64,000 nucleotides of DNA from Bradyrhizobium erythrophlei. Its GTDB lineage: Bacteria > Pseudomonadota > Alphaproteobacteria > Rhizobiales > Xanthobacteraceae. Under the pieces are notes generated by a model that was not told where the DNA came from, made no database searches, and worked only from the letters and a program-made list of their open reading frames with translations. Positions within the stretch are counted from its first letter, which is position 1. Every line of letters begins with the position of its first letter. A program made the translations under genes and the position numbers. The DNA is taken from the NCBI RefSeq assembly GCF_900142985.1, contig NZ_LT670849.1, positions 6,402,501 to 6,466,500 of the forward strand, read 5' to 3'. Below, piece by piece: positions 9,599 to 19,159 of this stretch.

Positions 9599-10675
9599 AT
9601 GTGGCCGGATCGCCGCATCCTGAATCTGTTCAAGACCGAATTTCCGATCGTCCAGGCACCGATGGCAGGTGCGATGGACGCTGATCTGGTGATCGCGGCG
9701 GCGCAAGGCGGAGCGCTGGGTTCGCTGCCTTGCGCGATGCTCTCGGCGGAGAAGGCGCGCGAGCAGGTCCAAATCATCCGTCAGCGGGTGTCGGCGCCGG
9801 TGAACATGAATTTCTTCTGCCACAAGCTGGTCTCAGCCGACCCATCGCGCGAGGCCGCGTGGAAAGAACGGCTCGCGTCGTACTACACGGAGCATGATCT
9901 TGACCCCGTGGCGCCGGTGAACGCTGCCAACCGTGCGCCGTTTGACGGCGCGATGTGTGAGGTTGTCGAGGAACTCAAGCCCGAGATCGTGAGCTTTCAT
10001 TTTGGTCTGCCCGAGAAAGGTCTGCTGGCGCGGGTCAAGGCGGCCGGCTGCAAGGTCATTTCTTCGGCCACGACGGTGAAGGAAGCGGTCTGGCTTGAAG
10101 AAAGCGGGGCGGACGTGATCATCGCGCAAGGCGCCGAAGCTGGCGGCCATCGCGGCATGTTCCTGACCGACGATATTACCCAGCAGCCCGGCACCTTCGC
10201 GCTGGTGCCGCAGGTGGTCGACGCCGTGCATGTGCCGGTGATCGCGGCGGGCGGAATCGCCGACGGGCGGGGAATTGCGGCTGCCTTTGCGCTGGGCGCG
10301 GCGGGGGTGCAGATCGGGACGGCGTATCTGCGTTGCCCGGAATCGAAGGTTTCCGCGCCGGCGCGAACCCTGCTGGCGCAAGGGCGGGACGATTCCACTG
10401 TGATCACCAATGTCATGACCGGCCGGCCGGCGCGGGGGCTGGTGAACCGGGTCATGCGCGAACTGGGCCCGATTTCGCCTGACGCGCCGGAATTTCCCCA
10501 TGCGGCGACCAGTTTGGCCCCCTTGAAGGCGGCTGCCGAAAAGCAGGGCAAGCTCGATTTCACCAATCTTTGGGCCGGGCAGGCCGTGCGGCTGGGGCGG
10601 GACATGCCGGCGGCCGCGCTGACCCGGGCCCTGGCCGGTAGCGCCTTGGCGCGGTTGAGCAAAATGGCGGGGTAA
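9599..10675 (+). CDS. Second nitronate monooxygenase family protein
   Basis: A 358-residue paralogue of the preceding flavoprotein. It has FPIVQAPMAGAMD at about 15-27, the His motif QGAEAGGHRG, the FMN loop VIAAGGIADGRG and the C-terminal GQAVRLGRDMPA stretch that marks the longer class I type. An AAAAGAGG-type ribosome site precedes the ATG. The two neighbouring enzymes differ in length and loop sequence, so they are probably different in substrate and are not a recent duplication. Confidence 0.9.
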   Translation: MWPDRRILNLFKTEFPIVQAPMAGAMDADLVIAAAQGGALGSLPCAMLSAEKAREQVQIIRQRVSAPVNMNFFCHKLVSADPSREAAWKERLASYYTEHDLDPVAPVNAANRAPFDGAMCEVVEELKPEIVSFHFGLPEKGLLARVKAAGCKVISSATTVKEAVWLEESGADVIIAQGAEAGGHRGMFLTDDITQQPGTFALVPQVVDAVHVPVIAAGGIADGRGIAAAFALGAAGVQIGTAYLRCPESKVSAPARTLLAQGRDDSTVITNVMTGRPARGLVNRVMRELGPISPDAPEFPHAATSLAPLKAAAEKQGKLDFTNLWAGQAVRLGRDMPAAALTRALAGSALARLSKMAG

Positions 10676-10765
10676 CCCGGTCGTACCGCGGCGGTTGCGG
10701 CGCAAAACCGGGCTCTGCTATACGCAGGGCGCTAGCCTGAAAATCCGCAATCGAGGCCATATATA

Positions 10766-11053
10766 ATGTCGGTCGATGCTGACACCGTTCGCCGTATCGC
10801 GCATCTGGCGCGGATCGGGGTGAAGGATTCGGAGATCTCCCACCTCCAGGGCGAATTGAACGCCATGCTCAAGTTCGTCGAGCAGCTTGAAGAGGTCAAT
10901 GTCGACGGGGTCGAGCCCATGACCTCGGTCACGCCGATGGCGATGAAGAAGCGGGCCGATGTGGTCAACGATGGCGGCATCGCCGACGACATCGTCAAGA
11001 ACGCGCCCGAAACCCAGGATCATTTTTTCCTGGTACCGAAAGTCGTCGAGTAA
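10766..11053 (+). CDS. gatC: Glutamyl-tRNA(Gln) amidotransferase subunit C
   Basis: A 95-residue GatC, the small subunit that stabilises GatA in the GatCAB complex, which converts mischarged Glu-tRNA(Gln) or Asp-tRNA(Asn) to the correct amide form. Recognised by [12 protein letters not shown] at about 9-20, the [23 protein letters not shown] helix and the C-terminal FFLVPKVVE. It is first of a gatC-orf-gatA-orf-gatB cluster. A TATATA sequence just upstream of the start may be part of its promoter. Confidence 0.95.
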   Translation: MSVDADTVRRIAHLARIGVKDSEISHLQGELNAMLKFVEQLEEVNVDGVEPMTSVTPMAMKKRADVVNDGGIADDIVKNAPETQDHFFLVPKVVE

Positions 11054-11056
11054 CAT

Positions 11057-11113
11057 AGCGTTTTCGAGCGAAGTGGGTACGGTTCGCGTGAAGAAAACGC
11101 GTCAAATAAAGAG
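11057..11113. repeat. REP-like palindrome inside the gat cluster
   Basis: An imperfect two-tier palindrome with outer arms GCGTTTTC and GAAAACGC and inner arms GCGAA and TTCGC around GTGGGTACG. I recall this family as a very common interspersed repeat of Bradyrhizobium. A related, interrupted copy occurs at 51999-52147. It sits between gatC and the next small gene, so it would fold in the operon mRNA. Confidence 0.8.
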
Positions 11114-11133
11114 TCAAATACAAGAGTCATCCG

Positions 11134-11358
11134 ATGTGCATGCTCTGTGACGATGAAAAGGCCTACCGCGCCTACATGGAATATCTCGACGCCCAGGAGC
11201 GGCAGGGCAAGGCCGCCGATCCCGACAAGGCGATGGACGCCGTGCTCGATGCGCTCGAAGCCGCCAGTCAGGCGCGCGGCGAGGTGAAGCGCGATGATCC
11301 CGCCAACGACAAGACATTGTCTCCCTTCTTCTGTAGCCCGGTTAACAACAATAAATGA
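11134..11358 (+). CDS. Small unknown protein between gatC and gatA
   Basis: A 74-residue hydrophilic protein with the N-terminal [19 protein letters not shown], a charged helical middle ([19 protein letters not shown]) and a C-terminal CSPVNNNK tail. It begins with a CxxC pair, which might bind metal, but this is a guess. Its stop overlaps the gatA start by 4 bp (ATGA), showing translational coupling and supporting it as a real gene. I do not recognise a family function. Confidence 0.7.
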   Translation: MCMLCDDEKAYRAYMEYLDAQERQGKAADPDKAMDAVLDALEAASQARGEVKRDDPANDKTLSPFFCSPVNNNK

Positions 11359-12830
11359 CCGACCTGACATCGCTGACGCTCGCTGAGGCCAAAGATGGCC
11401 TCGCGAAGAAGTCCTTCACTTCGCTTGAACTGACCGACGCGCATTTGAAGGCGATGGAGGCCGCGCGCGTCCTCAACGCCTTTGTGCTGGAGACACCGGA
11501 CCGCGCGCGCGACATGGCGAAGGTCGCCGACGGCAACATCGCCAAGGGCGAGGGCGGTCCGCTCGCGGGCATTCCCTTGGGCATCAAGGATCTGTTCGCG
11601 ACCAAGGATGTGAGAACCACCGCCTGCTCGAAAATTCTCGGCAACTTCGTGCCGACCTATGAATCGACGATCACCTCGCAGCTATGGCGCGACGGTGCCG
11701 TGCTGCTCGGCAAGCTCAACAACGACGAATTCGCGATGGGCTCGTCCAACGAGACCTCGTGCTTCGGACCCGTCGTCAATCCGTGGCGGCGCGAAGGCTC
11801 CAATACGTCGCTGGTGCCGGGCGGCTCGTCCGGTGGTTCGGCTTCGGCCGTTGCCGCGCTGCTCTGCATGGGCGCGACCGCGACCGACACCGGCGGATCG
11901 ATCCGCCAGCCGGCCGCGTTCACCGCAACCGTCGGCATGAAGCCGACCTACGGGCGCTGCTCGCGCTGGGGCATCGTCGCTTTCGCGTCCTCGCTCGATC
12001 AGGCAGGTCCGATCGGCCGCACCGTGCGCGACACCGCGATCCTGATGCGCTCGATGGCGGGTCATGACCCGAAGGACACGACCTCGGTCGACGTCGCCGT
12101 GCCCGACTACGAAAAGGCGATCGGATCATCGGTCAAGGGAATGAAGATCGGCATCCCCAAGGAATATCGCCTCGACGGCATGCCGGGCGAGATCGAAAAG
12201 CTCTGGAGCGAAGGCGCGGCGTGGCTGAAGGCGGCGGGCGCGGAACTGGTCGAGGTGTCGCTGCCGCACACCAAATACGCGCTGCCGGCCTATTACATTG
12301 TCGCGCCGGCGGAAGCCTCTTCCAACCTCGCGCGCTATGACGGCGTGCGCTACGGCCTGCGTGTGCCGGGCCGCGCCATCTCCGACATGTATGAGAACAC
12401 CCGCGCCGATGGCTTTGGCGCCGAGGTGCGCCGTCGCGTGATGATCGGCACCTATGTGCTCTCGGCCGGCTACTACGACGCCTATTACTTAAGGGCGCAA
12501 AAGGTGCGGACGCTGATCAAGAAGGACTTTGAGGATTGCTTCGCGAAGGGCGTGAACGCGATCCTCACTCCGGCGACGCCGTCGGCGGCTTTCGGCGTCG
12601 GCGAGAAGGGCGGTGCCGATCCGGTCGAGATGTACCTCAACGACATCTTCACGGTGACGGTGAACATGGCGGGCCTGCCCGGCATCGGGGTTCCCGCGGG
12701 CAAGGACAGCCAGGGTCTGCCGCTCGGCCTGCAACTGATCGGGCGTCCGTTTGACGAAGAGACGTTGTTCTCGCTCGGTGAGGTGATCGAGCAGGCCGCC
12801 GGCCGCTTCATGCCGGCGAAATGGTGGTAG
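11355..12830 (+). CDS. gatA: Glutamyl-tRNA(Gln) amidotransferase subunit A
   Basis: A 491-residue GatA, the glutaminase subunit of GatCAB. The amidase triad is Lys78 (PLGIKDLF), the cis-Ser loop [11 protein letters not shown] (Ser158/159) and nucleophile Ser182 in [10 protein letters not shown]. Length is normal. The start ATG overlaps the stop of the small upstream gene, and the end overlaps or abuts another small unknown gene before gatB. Released ammonia is channelled to GatB. Confidence 0.97.
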   Translation: MTDLTSLTLAEAKDGLAKKSFTSLELTDAHLKAMEAARVLNAFVLETPDRARDMAKVADGNIAKGEGGPLAGIPLGIKDLFATKDVRTTACSKILGNFVPTYESTITSQLWRDGAVLLGKLNNDEFAMGSSNETSCFGPVVNPWRREGSNTSLVPGGSSGGSASAVAALLCMGATATDTGGSIRQPAAFTATVGMKPTYGRCSRWGIVAFASSLDQAGPIGRTVRDTAILMRSMAGHDPKDTTSVDVAVPDYEKAIGSSVKGMKIGIPKEYRLDGMPGEIEKLWSEGAAWLKAAGAELVEVSLPHTKYALPAYYIVAPAEASSNLARYDGVRYGLRVPGRAISDMYENTRADGFGAEVRRRVMIGTYVLSAGYYDAYYLRAQKVRTLIKKDFEDCFAKGVNAILTPATPSAAFGVGEKGGADPVEMYLNDIFTVTVNMAGLPGIGVPAGKDSQGLPLGLQLIGRPFDEETLFSLGEVIEQAAGRFMPAKWW

Positions 12831-12832
12831 TC

Positions 12833-13114
12833 ATGGCGGCCCTGAGGTCCACGCTCGCTAACGCAGCTCCCGAAGGCGGCCTCTCGCCGCCGCTCGCCGC
12901 GTTGTGGTGGGCGGCCAAGGGCAATTGGGACGCCGCGCACAAGATCGTGCAGGACGAGAGCGACGCCAACTCCGCCTGGGTGCATGCCTATCTGCACCGC
13001 GTCGAGGGCGATCTCTCCAACGCCGGGTACTGGTATCGCCAGGCCGGTCAGCCGGTGGCGAAGGATTCATTCGAAAGCGAGTGGGAGCGCATCGCTTCCA
13101 CCCTCGAAAGTTAA
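12833..13114 (+). CDS. Small unknown protein between gatA and gatB
   Basis: A 93-residue protein rich in Trp and helix formers ([44 protein letters not shown]). The WDAAH...AGYWYRQA pattern recalls a pair of TPR/Sel1-like helices, but I do not recognise a named family. The ATG at 12833 lies 2 bp after the gatA stop; an alternative GTG-type start at 12821 overlaps gatA. It ends 5 bp before the gatB ATG, so it is inside the operon. The function may be linked to GatCAB or be incidental. Confidence 0.72.
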   Translation: MAALRSTLANAAPEGGLSPPLAALWWAAKGNWDAAHKIVQDESDANSAWVHAYLHRVEGDLSNAGYWYRQAGQPVAKDSFESEWERIASTLES

Positions 13115-13119
13115 AACGC

Positions 13120-14598
13120 ATGACGGCAACGAACGGCAAACTGATCAAGGGCGCGACCGGCGACTGGGAAGTCGTGATCGGCATGGAGGTCCATGCCCAG
13201 GTCACCTCGAACGCCAAGCTGTTCTCCGGCGCCTCGACCGAATTCGGCGGCGAGCCCAATTCCCACGTCTCGCTGGTCGATGCCGCGATGCCGGGCATGT
13301 TGCCCGTCATCAACGAGCAATGCGTCAAGCAGGCCATCCGCACCGGTTTGGGGTTGAACGCGCAGATCAACCTGCGTTCGGTGTTCGACCGCAAGAACTA
13401 TTTCTATCCCGACCTGCCTCAGGGCTATCAGATCAGCCAATACAAGTCGCCGATCGTGGGCGAGGGTGAGGTGATGGTCGAGCTCGAAGGCGGCAAGACC
13501 GCCACCATCGGCATCGAGCGGCTGCATCTGGAACAAGATGCCGGCAAGTCGCTGCACGATCAGTCGCCGACCATGTCGTTCGTCGATCTCAACCGCTCCG
13601 GCGTGGCGCTGATGGAGATTGTTTCAAAACCGGACATCCGCGATGCGGAGCAGGCCAAGGCCTATGTGACCAAGCTGCGCTCGATCCTGCGCTACCTCGG
13701 CACCTGTGACGGCGACATGGAGAAGGGGTCCTTACGCGCCGACGTTAACGTGTCGGTGCGCAAGCCAGGCGGGCCGCTCGGCACCCGCTGCGAGATCAAG
13801 AACATGAACTCGATCACCTTCATCGGGCAGGCGATCGAATACGAGGCGCGCCGCCAGATCGAGATCATCGAGGAGGGCGGCGCCATCGACCAGGAAACGC
13901 GGCTGTTCGATCCCAACAAGGGCGAAACGCGTTCGATGCGCTCCAAGGAAGAGGCGCACGACTACCGCTATTTCCCGGATCCCGACCTGCTGCCGCTGGA
14001 ATTCACCGACGCCTACGTCGCCGAATTGAAGGCGGACCTGCCGGAACTCCCGGACCAGAAGACAGCGCGCTTCATCGCCGAGTTTTCGCTCTCACCCTAT
14101 GACGCCAGCGTGCTGGTCGCGGAGCGCGAGAGCGCGGACTTCTTCGAGACGGTGCTGACGAAGCTCGCCAACCAGCCGCGCGACGGCAAAGTAGCAGCCA
14201 ACTGGGTGATCAATGAGCTGTTCGGGCGGCTGAACAAGGAAGGCCTCGCCATCGGCGCCTCGCCGGTGTCGGCCACGCAACTCGGCGGCATCGTCGACCT
14301 GATCGGCGAGGGCACGATCTCCGGCAAGATCGCCAAGGATCTGTTCGAGATCGTCTGGCAAGAGGGCGGCGACCCCCGCGGAATCGTCGAAGCGCGCGGC
14401 ATGAAGCAGGTCACTGACCTCTCCGCGATCGAAAAGGTGGTCGACGAGATCATCGCCGCCAATCCGGACAAGGTCGCGCAGGCCAAAGCCAAGCCGCAGG
14501 CGCTCGGCTGGTTCGTCGGTCAGGTGATGAAATCATCCGGCGGCAAGGCCAACCCGCAAGCCGTTAACGATCTTCTGAAGTCGAAACTCGGCATCTGA
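13120..14598 (+). CDS. gatB: Aspartyl/glutamyl-tRNA amidotransferase subunit B
   Basis: A 492-residue GatB, the kinase and transamidase subunit that phosphorylates and amidates the misacylated tRNA. Seen: VIGMEVHAQ near residue 21, [46 protein letters not shown] and the C-terminal YqeY-like domain ending in [20 protein letters not shown] 13120 was chosen from the family N-terminus; longer in-frame sequence upstream overlaps the preceding gene. A GC-rich palindrome (CCGCGC/GCGCGG) follows the stop but has no T-run. Confidence 0.97.
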   Translation: MTATNGKLIKGATGDWEVVIGMEVHAQVTSNAKLFSGASTEFGGEPNSHVSLVDAAMPGMLPVINEQCVKQAIRTGLGLNAQINLRSVFDRKNYFYPDLPQGYQISQYKSPIVGEGEVMVELEGGKTATIGIERLHLEQDAGKSLHDQSPTMSFVDLNRSGVALMEIVSKPDIRDAEQAKAYVTKLRSILRYLGTCDGDMEKGSLRADVNVSVRKPGGPLGTRCEIKNMNSITFIGQAIEYEARRQIEIIEEGGAIDQETRLFDPNKGETRSMRSKEEAHDYRYFPDPDLLPLEFTDAYVAELKADLPELPDQKTARFIAEFSLSPYDASVLVAERESADFFETVLTKLANQPRDGKVAANWVINELFGRLNKEGLAIGASPVSATQLGGIVDLIGEGTISGKIAKDLFEIVWQEGGDPRGIVEARGMKQVTDLSAIEKVVDEIIAANPDKVAQAKAKPQALGWFVGQVMKSSGGKANPQAVNDLLKSKLGI

Positions 14599-15147
14599 GT
14601 TCTCTCATCGACACCGCGCGCGACGCGTGCGCGGTTCACGCGTGGTCACCGATCATTCACGATGTCCAGAGATCGGCGCCTTACCTGGCGTGAGGTCGCC
14701 GCGAATCGGCCCCAATCGAATCGAGCCGGAATCCGACGCTTGGCGAGCGACGACGGGCCGTAAACGCGCTTTCCGCAAAAAATTTTTTTGTTGCCAAAAT
14801 CCCGATTCGGAGTCCGTGCGACTCGCCTCCGAGCGGACTTTCGAGCGCCGCGCGCGGTTTGACGCGCGAGCGCGATCGATATCGCGAGAAACAGAAAGTA
14901 CTTCTACACCAGCGTTTCGTGCGTATTTTTGATTTTCGTTTCGGCTTCTCGTTCGGATTTTGCGCGTTAACGTTTGAGTGTTTGAGCGTTGCTGCGCGGC
15001 TCGCGCATCGCGCGCACGCGGCGCGAGGCGTCAACCCTTCCTTAAGCGGGAAGCTGTTTTTTTCGTTGTGTTGGTGTATTCGGGATGTAGTGCATCTCGA
15101 TTCCCGAGTGCACGCAGCGATTAAGCCATCTCACATTGGAGGGCAAC
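14599..15147 (+). other. Long gene-free leader of the lysine-rich microgene
   Basis: No protein gene is supported. The stretch has many TCGAGCG/GCGCGC words and an A6T7 tract near 14779-14791 that should bend DNA. The right third is T-rich, with repeated TTTGAG and TTTCG words. It ends in the GGAGGGCAAC ribosome site of the 29-residue protein. It may hold a long 5' leader or a small RNA, but I could not define boundaries. Confidence 0.4.
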
Positions 15148-15237
15148 ATGGCCAAGAAAGCGAAGAAAGCGAAGAAGGCGAAGAGCGCAGTGAAGAAGAC
15201 TGCGAAGAAGACCCGCAAGGTCTCCAAGAAGAAGTAA
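15148..15237 (+). CDS. 29-residue lysine-rich histone-tail-like protein
   Basis: A tiny ORF with a strong GGAGGG ribosome site 5 nt before ATG. It encodes 29 residues, of which 15 are Lys and 1 Arg, in an AKKAKKAKKAK-type repeat followed by TAKKTRKVSKKK. No acidic residue is present. The composition matches C-terminal tails of histone H1 and of bacterial lysine-rich nucleoid proteins, so nucleic-acid binding is likely, but I know of no named family. It stands alone between gatB and a Sel1-like gene. The good ribosome site and uninterrupted motif support translation; the small size keeps the call moderate. Confidence 0.62.
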   Translation: MAKKAKKAKKAKSAVKKTAKKTRKVSKKK

Positions 15238-15983
15238 GTCTCGCCTTTAAGAAGATGCCGGCGGTTTGATGCCGGCACGTCACACGAGCCTTCGACGGTT
15301 GCTTCCTTAAAGAAGCGGATTTGAAGAGCGGCTCTTGTCGACGAAAGAGGGTGTCGGCGAGACATCAGGTCAAACGGCTGGATCGTATTTTAGGGGAGCT
15401 TGCTCCTGCTAAAGGGCGGTCCGGCAGAAGAAACAGGTTTTCTTCGTTCGGTGCGGATCCTTATCGTGGTTCGCAAATTTCACCGGCCCGAGGGCGCGAA
15501 TGCCTCAAGGTCTCTGAAATCTGGTCCTGACGTGTTCGCCGACGCCCTCGTTCCGAGCCGGTGTGCCCTGAGCCCGGCTAGCTATTCCCAACATCTATTC
15601 CAGCTTGATCGGCCGTAACCGGCAACCGGCTTTGTGCGCGGGGGCAGGCCAGGGCTGTCCCGTCGGCCGGCGCGACGGTGAGTTGGTCCGTTGCGGCAAT
15701 GGTTACTGGCGCGCGAAACGACAGGGTAAACCGATTTCTCAAATAGACGAGAAACCCGCATAAAGCGGGCACTTCGCGCGTTTTGCTGTGGCAGCGGCCG
15801 GCAAACCGTTTACGCCCGATTCATCCCGACCTTTAAACTGTCCTTCAAATTTGAGCGGTCATGATCGCCCCCACAAGCCGGTCAACGGCGACGCGCAATC
15901 CAAGCGCAATGGGGAAAACAAACTGGACAGGGGCCGCGCGCGGAAAACACGCGCGGTACTCAACAAAAAATGGGGAGACTACA
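15238..15983. other. Gene-poor stretch after the microgene
   Basis: No gene is supported here. A hairpin TGCCGGC/GCCGGCA at about 15255-15276 follows the microgene and may end its transcript, though no T-run follows. A second hairpin (TTAGGGGAGC/GCTCCTGCTAA) lies near 15390-15411. The short frames present lack ribosome sites and family resemblance. Confidence 0.4.
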
Positions 15984-16250
15984 ATGTTTCAGGGTTCTAT
16001 CGATCTGGATCTGGCCATTCCGGTCACGGCGACCGCCATTCCGGATGTGCTGTTCGAGCGTGGGCTTTACTGGTCGAGCGGCCGCTCCGGCGTCGTCAAC
16101 CTGATCGCCGCGCACAAATGGTTCAACCTGGCTGCCCTCAAGGGCCGCAACGACGCGGTTCAGATGCGCCGCGAGGTTGCCGAACTGATGTCGAACGTGG
16201 AAATCGCCGCCGCCCAGCGCGAAGCCCGCGACTGGATGAAGGCTCATTGA
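15984..16250 (+). CDS. Small Sel1-repeat-like protein
   Basis: An 88-residue protein with one Sel1/TPR-like unit: LFERGLYWSSGRSGVVNLIAAHKWFNLAALKGRNDAVQMRREVAE, in which the AAHKWFNLAA core is the Sel1 consensus. A GGGGAG ribosome site precedes ATG 15984, and an upstream ATG at 15861 has none. I recall very similar short proteins in Bradyrhizobium. Sel1 units mediate protein contacts; the partner is unknown. Confidence 0.72.
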   Translation: MFQGSIDLDLAIPVTATAIPDVLFERGLYWSSGRSGVVNLIAAHKWFNLAALKGRNDAVQMRREVAELMSNVEIAAAQREARDWMKAH

Positions 16251-16311
16251 TTGCCTGACGGCGTTTGGCGGGATCAAGGAGATAGGAAAGATCTGCTTTC
16301 CTATTTTCCGG

Positions 16312-17169
16312 CTACCGCGACGTGGCTTCACCTTTGTCAAGCAGCGCGGCGATCTGGTCGCGAAGCTCCGGCGTGGTCGGGTGATAGACGACGAGGCTGA
16401 GATCCGGCCGTCCATCGACGGCGAAGGCCGAATATTCGAACGTGACCTTGCCAAGAACGGGATGTTTGATGTGCTTGACGCGTTCGCCGTGATGGCGGAC
16501 CTCGTTGTCGCGCCACATCGCCTTGAACTCCGGGCTTAGCCGGCACATCTCGTCGACCAGCAGCTCCATCTCTGCCGCCGCGCCCGCTCGCGCGACGTCG
16601 ATCCTGAACGCCCCCAGAACGAATTCGGCGACGCTCTCCCATTCATACTGCGCGTCGCGTGCACTGGGATCGAGGAAGATGAAGCGCAGGATATTGCGTT
16701 GTTCCGGCGGCATCGCGCCGTAATCAGTCAGCATCACGGCCACCGCACGATTCCAGGCGACGACGTCCCAGGTTGCAGTTCTGATCAGGCCAGGGCTCGG
16801 CTCCAGCGCATCGAGCACGCGTTGCAGCCGCGGCGTGACGCCGTCGTCCTTCTTGTAATGCGCTTCGGGCGGATGACCGAGGCCGAGCAGGAAGAGATGT
16901 TCGCGCTCGAGTTCGGTCAGCATCAGTGCGCGCGCGATCCGGTCGAGCACATCGGCCGACGGCGAACCGCCGCGTCCTTGCTCAAGCCATGTGTACCAGG
17001 TCGGACTGATATTGGCGCGCTGCGCCACTTCCTCGCGGCGCAGTCCCGGCGTGCGGCGGCGCTGCGACGAAAATCCCAGCGCGACCGGGTCGAGTTTGGC
17101 CCGGCGCGTTCGCAGATAGGTCCCGAGCAGGCTGTCGTTGGCGACGGTCTCGCTCATCCTGTTAGCCAT
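16312..17169 (-). CDS. XRE family regulator with MmyB-like domain
   Basis: A 285-residue regulator. The N-terminal Cro/CI-type helix-turn-helix covers about 15-85 (RRRTPGLRREEVAQRANISPTWYTWLEQGRG) and the C-terminal MmyB-like ligand-binding domain follows (RNILRFIFLDP, LVDEMCRLSPEFKAMW, VYHPTTPEL). Family members regulate neighbouring oxidoreductases. It is divergent from an SDR gene 79 bp away, so that is the probable target. Starts at 17169 or 17157 are both possible; neither has a strong ribosome site. Confidence 0.9.
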   Translation of the reverse strand: MANRMSETVANDSLLGTYLRTRRAKLDPVALGFSSQRRRTPGLRREEVAQRANISPTWYTWLEQGRGGSPSADVLDRIARALMLTELEREHLFLLGLGHPPEAHYKKDDGVTPRLQRVLDALEPSPGLIRTATWDVVAWNRAVAVMLTDYGAMPPEQRNILRFIFLDPSARDAQYEWESVAEFVLGAFRIDVARAGAAAEMELLVDEMCRLSPEFKAMWRDNEVRHHGERVKHIKHPVLGKVTFEYSAFAVDGRPDLSLVVYHPTTPELRDQIAALLDKGEATSR

Positions 17170-17248
17170 TATACTACGATAACGTCACTACTTTACCAGG
17201 ATACACCGAAGACCGACATCTGTCTCCACCAAGCAAGGAGACTTGATC

Positions 17249-18145
17249 ATGCATGTGTTCGTTACTGGCGCGACCGGATTCATCGGCTTGACCGTCACCA
17301 AGGAGTTGATCGCAGCCGGCCATCAGGTGTCGGGACTGGCGCGTTCGCCGGAGAAAGCGAAAGCGCTCGCGGCCGCCGGCGCCGAGGTCGTGATGGGATC
17401 GATTCAGGATCTCGACGGTGTGAAGCGCGCCGCCGCGAGAGCCGATGGCGTCATTCACCTTGCGTTCAACCACGACTTCTCGAAATTCGTCGAGAACTGC
17501 GAAGACGATCGGCGCGTCATCGCGGCGCTCGGCTCGGTGCTGGAAGGCTCCGGCCGGCCGCTGATCGTCACCTCCGGCACCTTGATCGCCAATAGCGCGC
17601 CAGGCCGGCTCGCCAGCGAAGAGGATGAAGCCATCAACTCCGAGGCGCATCCGCGCGCGGCGTCGGAAGAGGCCGCACGTGCGGCGGCGGCGAAAGGCGT
17701 CAACGTTTCCGTGGTGCGCCTTCCCCAGGTTCACGACAGAGCCCGGCAGGGCCTTGTTACGTTCGCGATCGGCATCGCGCTTGAAAAAGGCGTGTGTCCC
17801 TATGTGGGCGACGGACAGAACCGCTGGCCGTCGGCGCATATTCTCGACACCGCCCGCCTTTACCGGCTGGCGCTGGAGAAGGCAGAACCCGGCGCCACCT
17901 ATCACGCGGTTGCGGAAGAGGGCGTCTCGTTTCGCGATATCGCCGAAGTCCTGGGGCGGCAGTTGAAGCTGCCGGTCAGGTCGATCAGCCCGGACGAGGC
18001 CAAGGATCACTTCGGTTGGCTTGCGGTGTTTGCCGGTTTCGATGCGCCGGCCTCCAGCGCGCTGACGCGACAGCGCCTGCAATGGCAGCCGAAGGAGCGG
18101 GGGCTGCTCGCCGACCTTGCAGAGCTGGAATATGCGGGCTGGTGA
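17249..18145 (+). CDS. NAD(P)-dependent SDR family oxidoreductase
   Basis: A 298-residue extended short-chain dehydrogenase/epimerase-like protein with the nucleotide-binding motif VTGATGFIGLTVTKEL at about 5-20 and a Rossmann N-terminal half (GVIHLAFNHDF, LIVTSGTLI). ATG 17249 was chosen because AAGGAG ends 8 nt upstream; a TTG at 17243 is less likely. It is divergent from the MmyB-type regulator and convergent with a LysR gene, whose stop is 1 bp away. The substrate is unknown. Confidence 0.88.
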   Translation: MHVFVTGATGFIGLTVTKELIAAGHQVSGLARSPEKAKALAAAGAEVVMGSIQDLDGVKRAAARADGVIHLAFNHDFSKFVENCEDDRRVIAALGSVLEGSGRPLIVTSGTLIANSAPGRLASEEDEAINSEAHPRAASEEAARAAAAKGVNVSVVRLPQVHDRARQGLVTFAIGIALEKGVCPYVGDGQNRWPSAHILDTARLYRLALEKAEPGATYHAVAEEGVSFRDIAEVLGRQLKLPVRSISPDEAKDHFGWLAVFAGFDAPASSALTRQRLQWQPKERGLLADLAELEYAGW

Positions 18146-18146
18146 T

Positions 18147-19040
18147 CTATCGGCGTATCGATCTCGGCCGAACCGCTGTCTTGATCGAGCCCTGTGCGCG
18201 ATGCTCACGGAATGCTGCCGTGAGCGTCCGCAACGCGCTCCGCGATCTCGCATCCGACAGATTTGAATGCAGCACGATTTCGGAAAGTGGAAGCTGCGGC
18301 AGGCCGAGCTTTTCGCCGACCTCGATGACGCCAGCCGGCGCGACGCGATGCGCCAGCGCGCCGACCGCAATGCCGGCCGAAACCGCGGCGATGACGGCCG
18401 CCATCCCACCACCCAGGAAGACCTCGATCCATTCCACGTGGGCTGCATCCAGCACGCGAGTGGCCGCATTGCGAACGCCGCACGACGCCGAGAGCGAGGC
18501 CAGCCGCAGCGGTTCGCCCTTGCGATGCGCGAACTCCGGCGCGGCGAACCAGCTGAAGCGTTCCTCGCTCAGGACTTCGCCGTCGCGGCGATCGTCTTCC
18601 TTGCGAACGATTGCCGCATCGATCGTGCCACGATCGAACCCATCGAGCAGATCGCGCGATGTCCCCAACTGAACCTCGATCAACAGCGCGGGATCATGCG
18701 CACCGAGGCGGGCGAGCAGGACGGGAAGTTCGGGCCCGGCCACTTGATCGGCGATCCCGAGCGTGAAGCGGCGCGATGTCGTCGAAAGTCCGGCGACCGC
18801 GCGCTCATGCGCGGCGAGGAAGTCGCGCGCAACACTGAGAAACGAGGCGCCGCGCGCGGAGAGCCGAACCAGCCGTGGCGTTCGCTCGATCAGCTTCTCG
18901 CCGAGCCGGTCCTCCAGGCGTTTCAGCTTCATGCTGATCGCAGCTTGCGAGGTGTCGAGGGCTGCGGCAGCGCGTGTGAAGCTCTGAAAATCGGCTACCA
19001 AAACAAATGCTTGCACGGATTCGACGTCGAGGATCGTCAT
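18147..19040 (-). CDS. LysR family regulator (ArgP-like)
   Basis: A 297-residue LysR regulator with N-terminal helix-turn-helix FTRAAAALDTSQAAISMKLKRLEDRLGEKLIER (about 21-53) and effector domain. It is divergent from a DHA2 exporter gene that begins 119 bp away and probably controls it. A candidate LysR box lies at 19062-19076. Confidence 0.92.
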   Translation of the reverse strand: MTILDVESVQAFVLVADFQSFTRAAAALDTSQAAISMKLKRLEDRLGEKLIERTPRLVRLSARGASFLSVARDFLAAHERAVAGLSTTSRRFTLGIADQVAGPELPVLLARLGAHDPALLIEVQLGTSRDLLDGFDRGTIDAAIVRKEDDRRDGEVLSEERFSWFAAPEFAHRKGEPLRLASLSASCGVRNAATRVLDAAHVEWIEVFLGGGMAAVIAAVSAGIAVGALAHRVAPAGVIEVGEKLGLPQLPLSEIVLHSNLSDARSRSALRTLTAAFREHRAQGSIKTAVRPRSIRR

Positions 19041-19061
19041 GGGAATTCATATCCAGGTGTT

Positions 19062-19076
19062 ATCTCAAATATAGAT
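19062..19076. promoter_or_regulatory. Candidate LysR-type operator
   Basis: ATCTCAAATATAGAT is an interrupted palindrome (ATCT/AGAT) with T-N11-A geometry, located between the divergent LysR and DHA2 exporter genes. The assignment rests on position and symmetry only. Confidence 0.45.
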
Positions 19077-19159
19077 ACACATCCCAATTTGTTATTTCAA
19101 ATCCAAAGCTACATCGGACGTCGCAGGCGGCGATTTTGGCCGCCGATCAGGAGCACATC

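Noticed and set aside
17174..18469. 431-codon frame on the minus strand over the SDR gene
   Set aside because: It overlaps the SDR and LysR genes, lacks a ribosome site and shows no domain.
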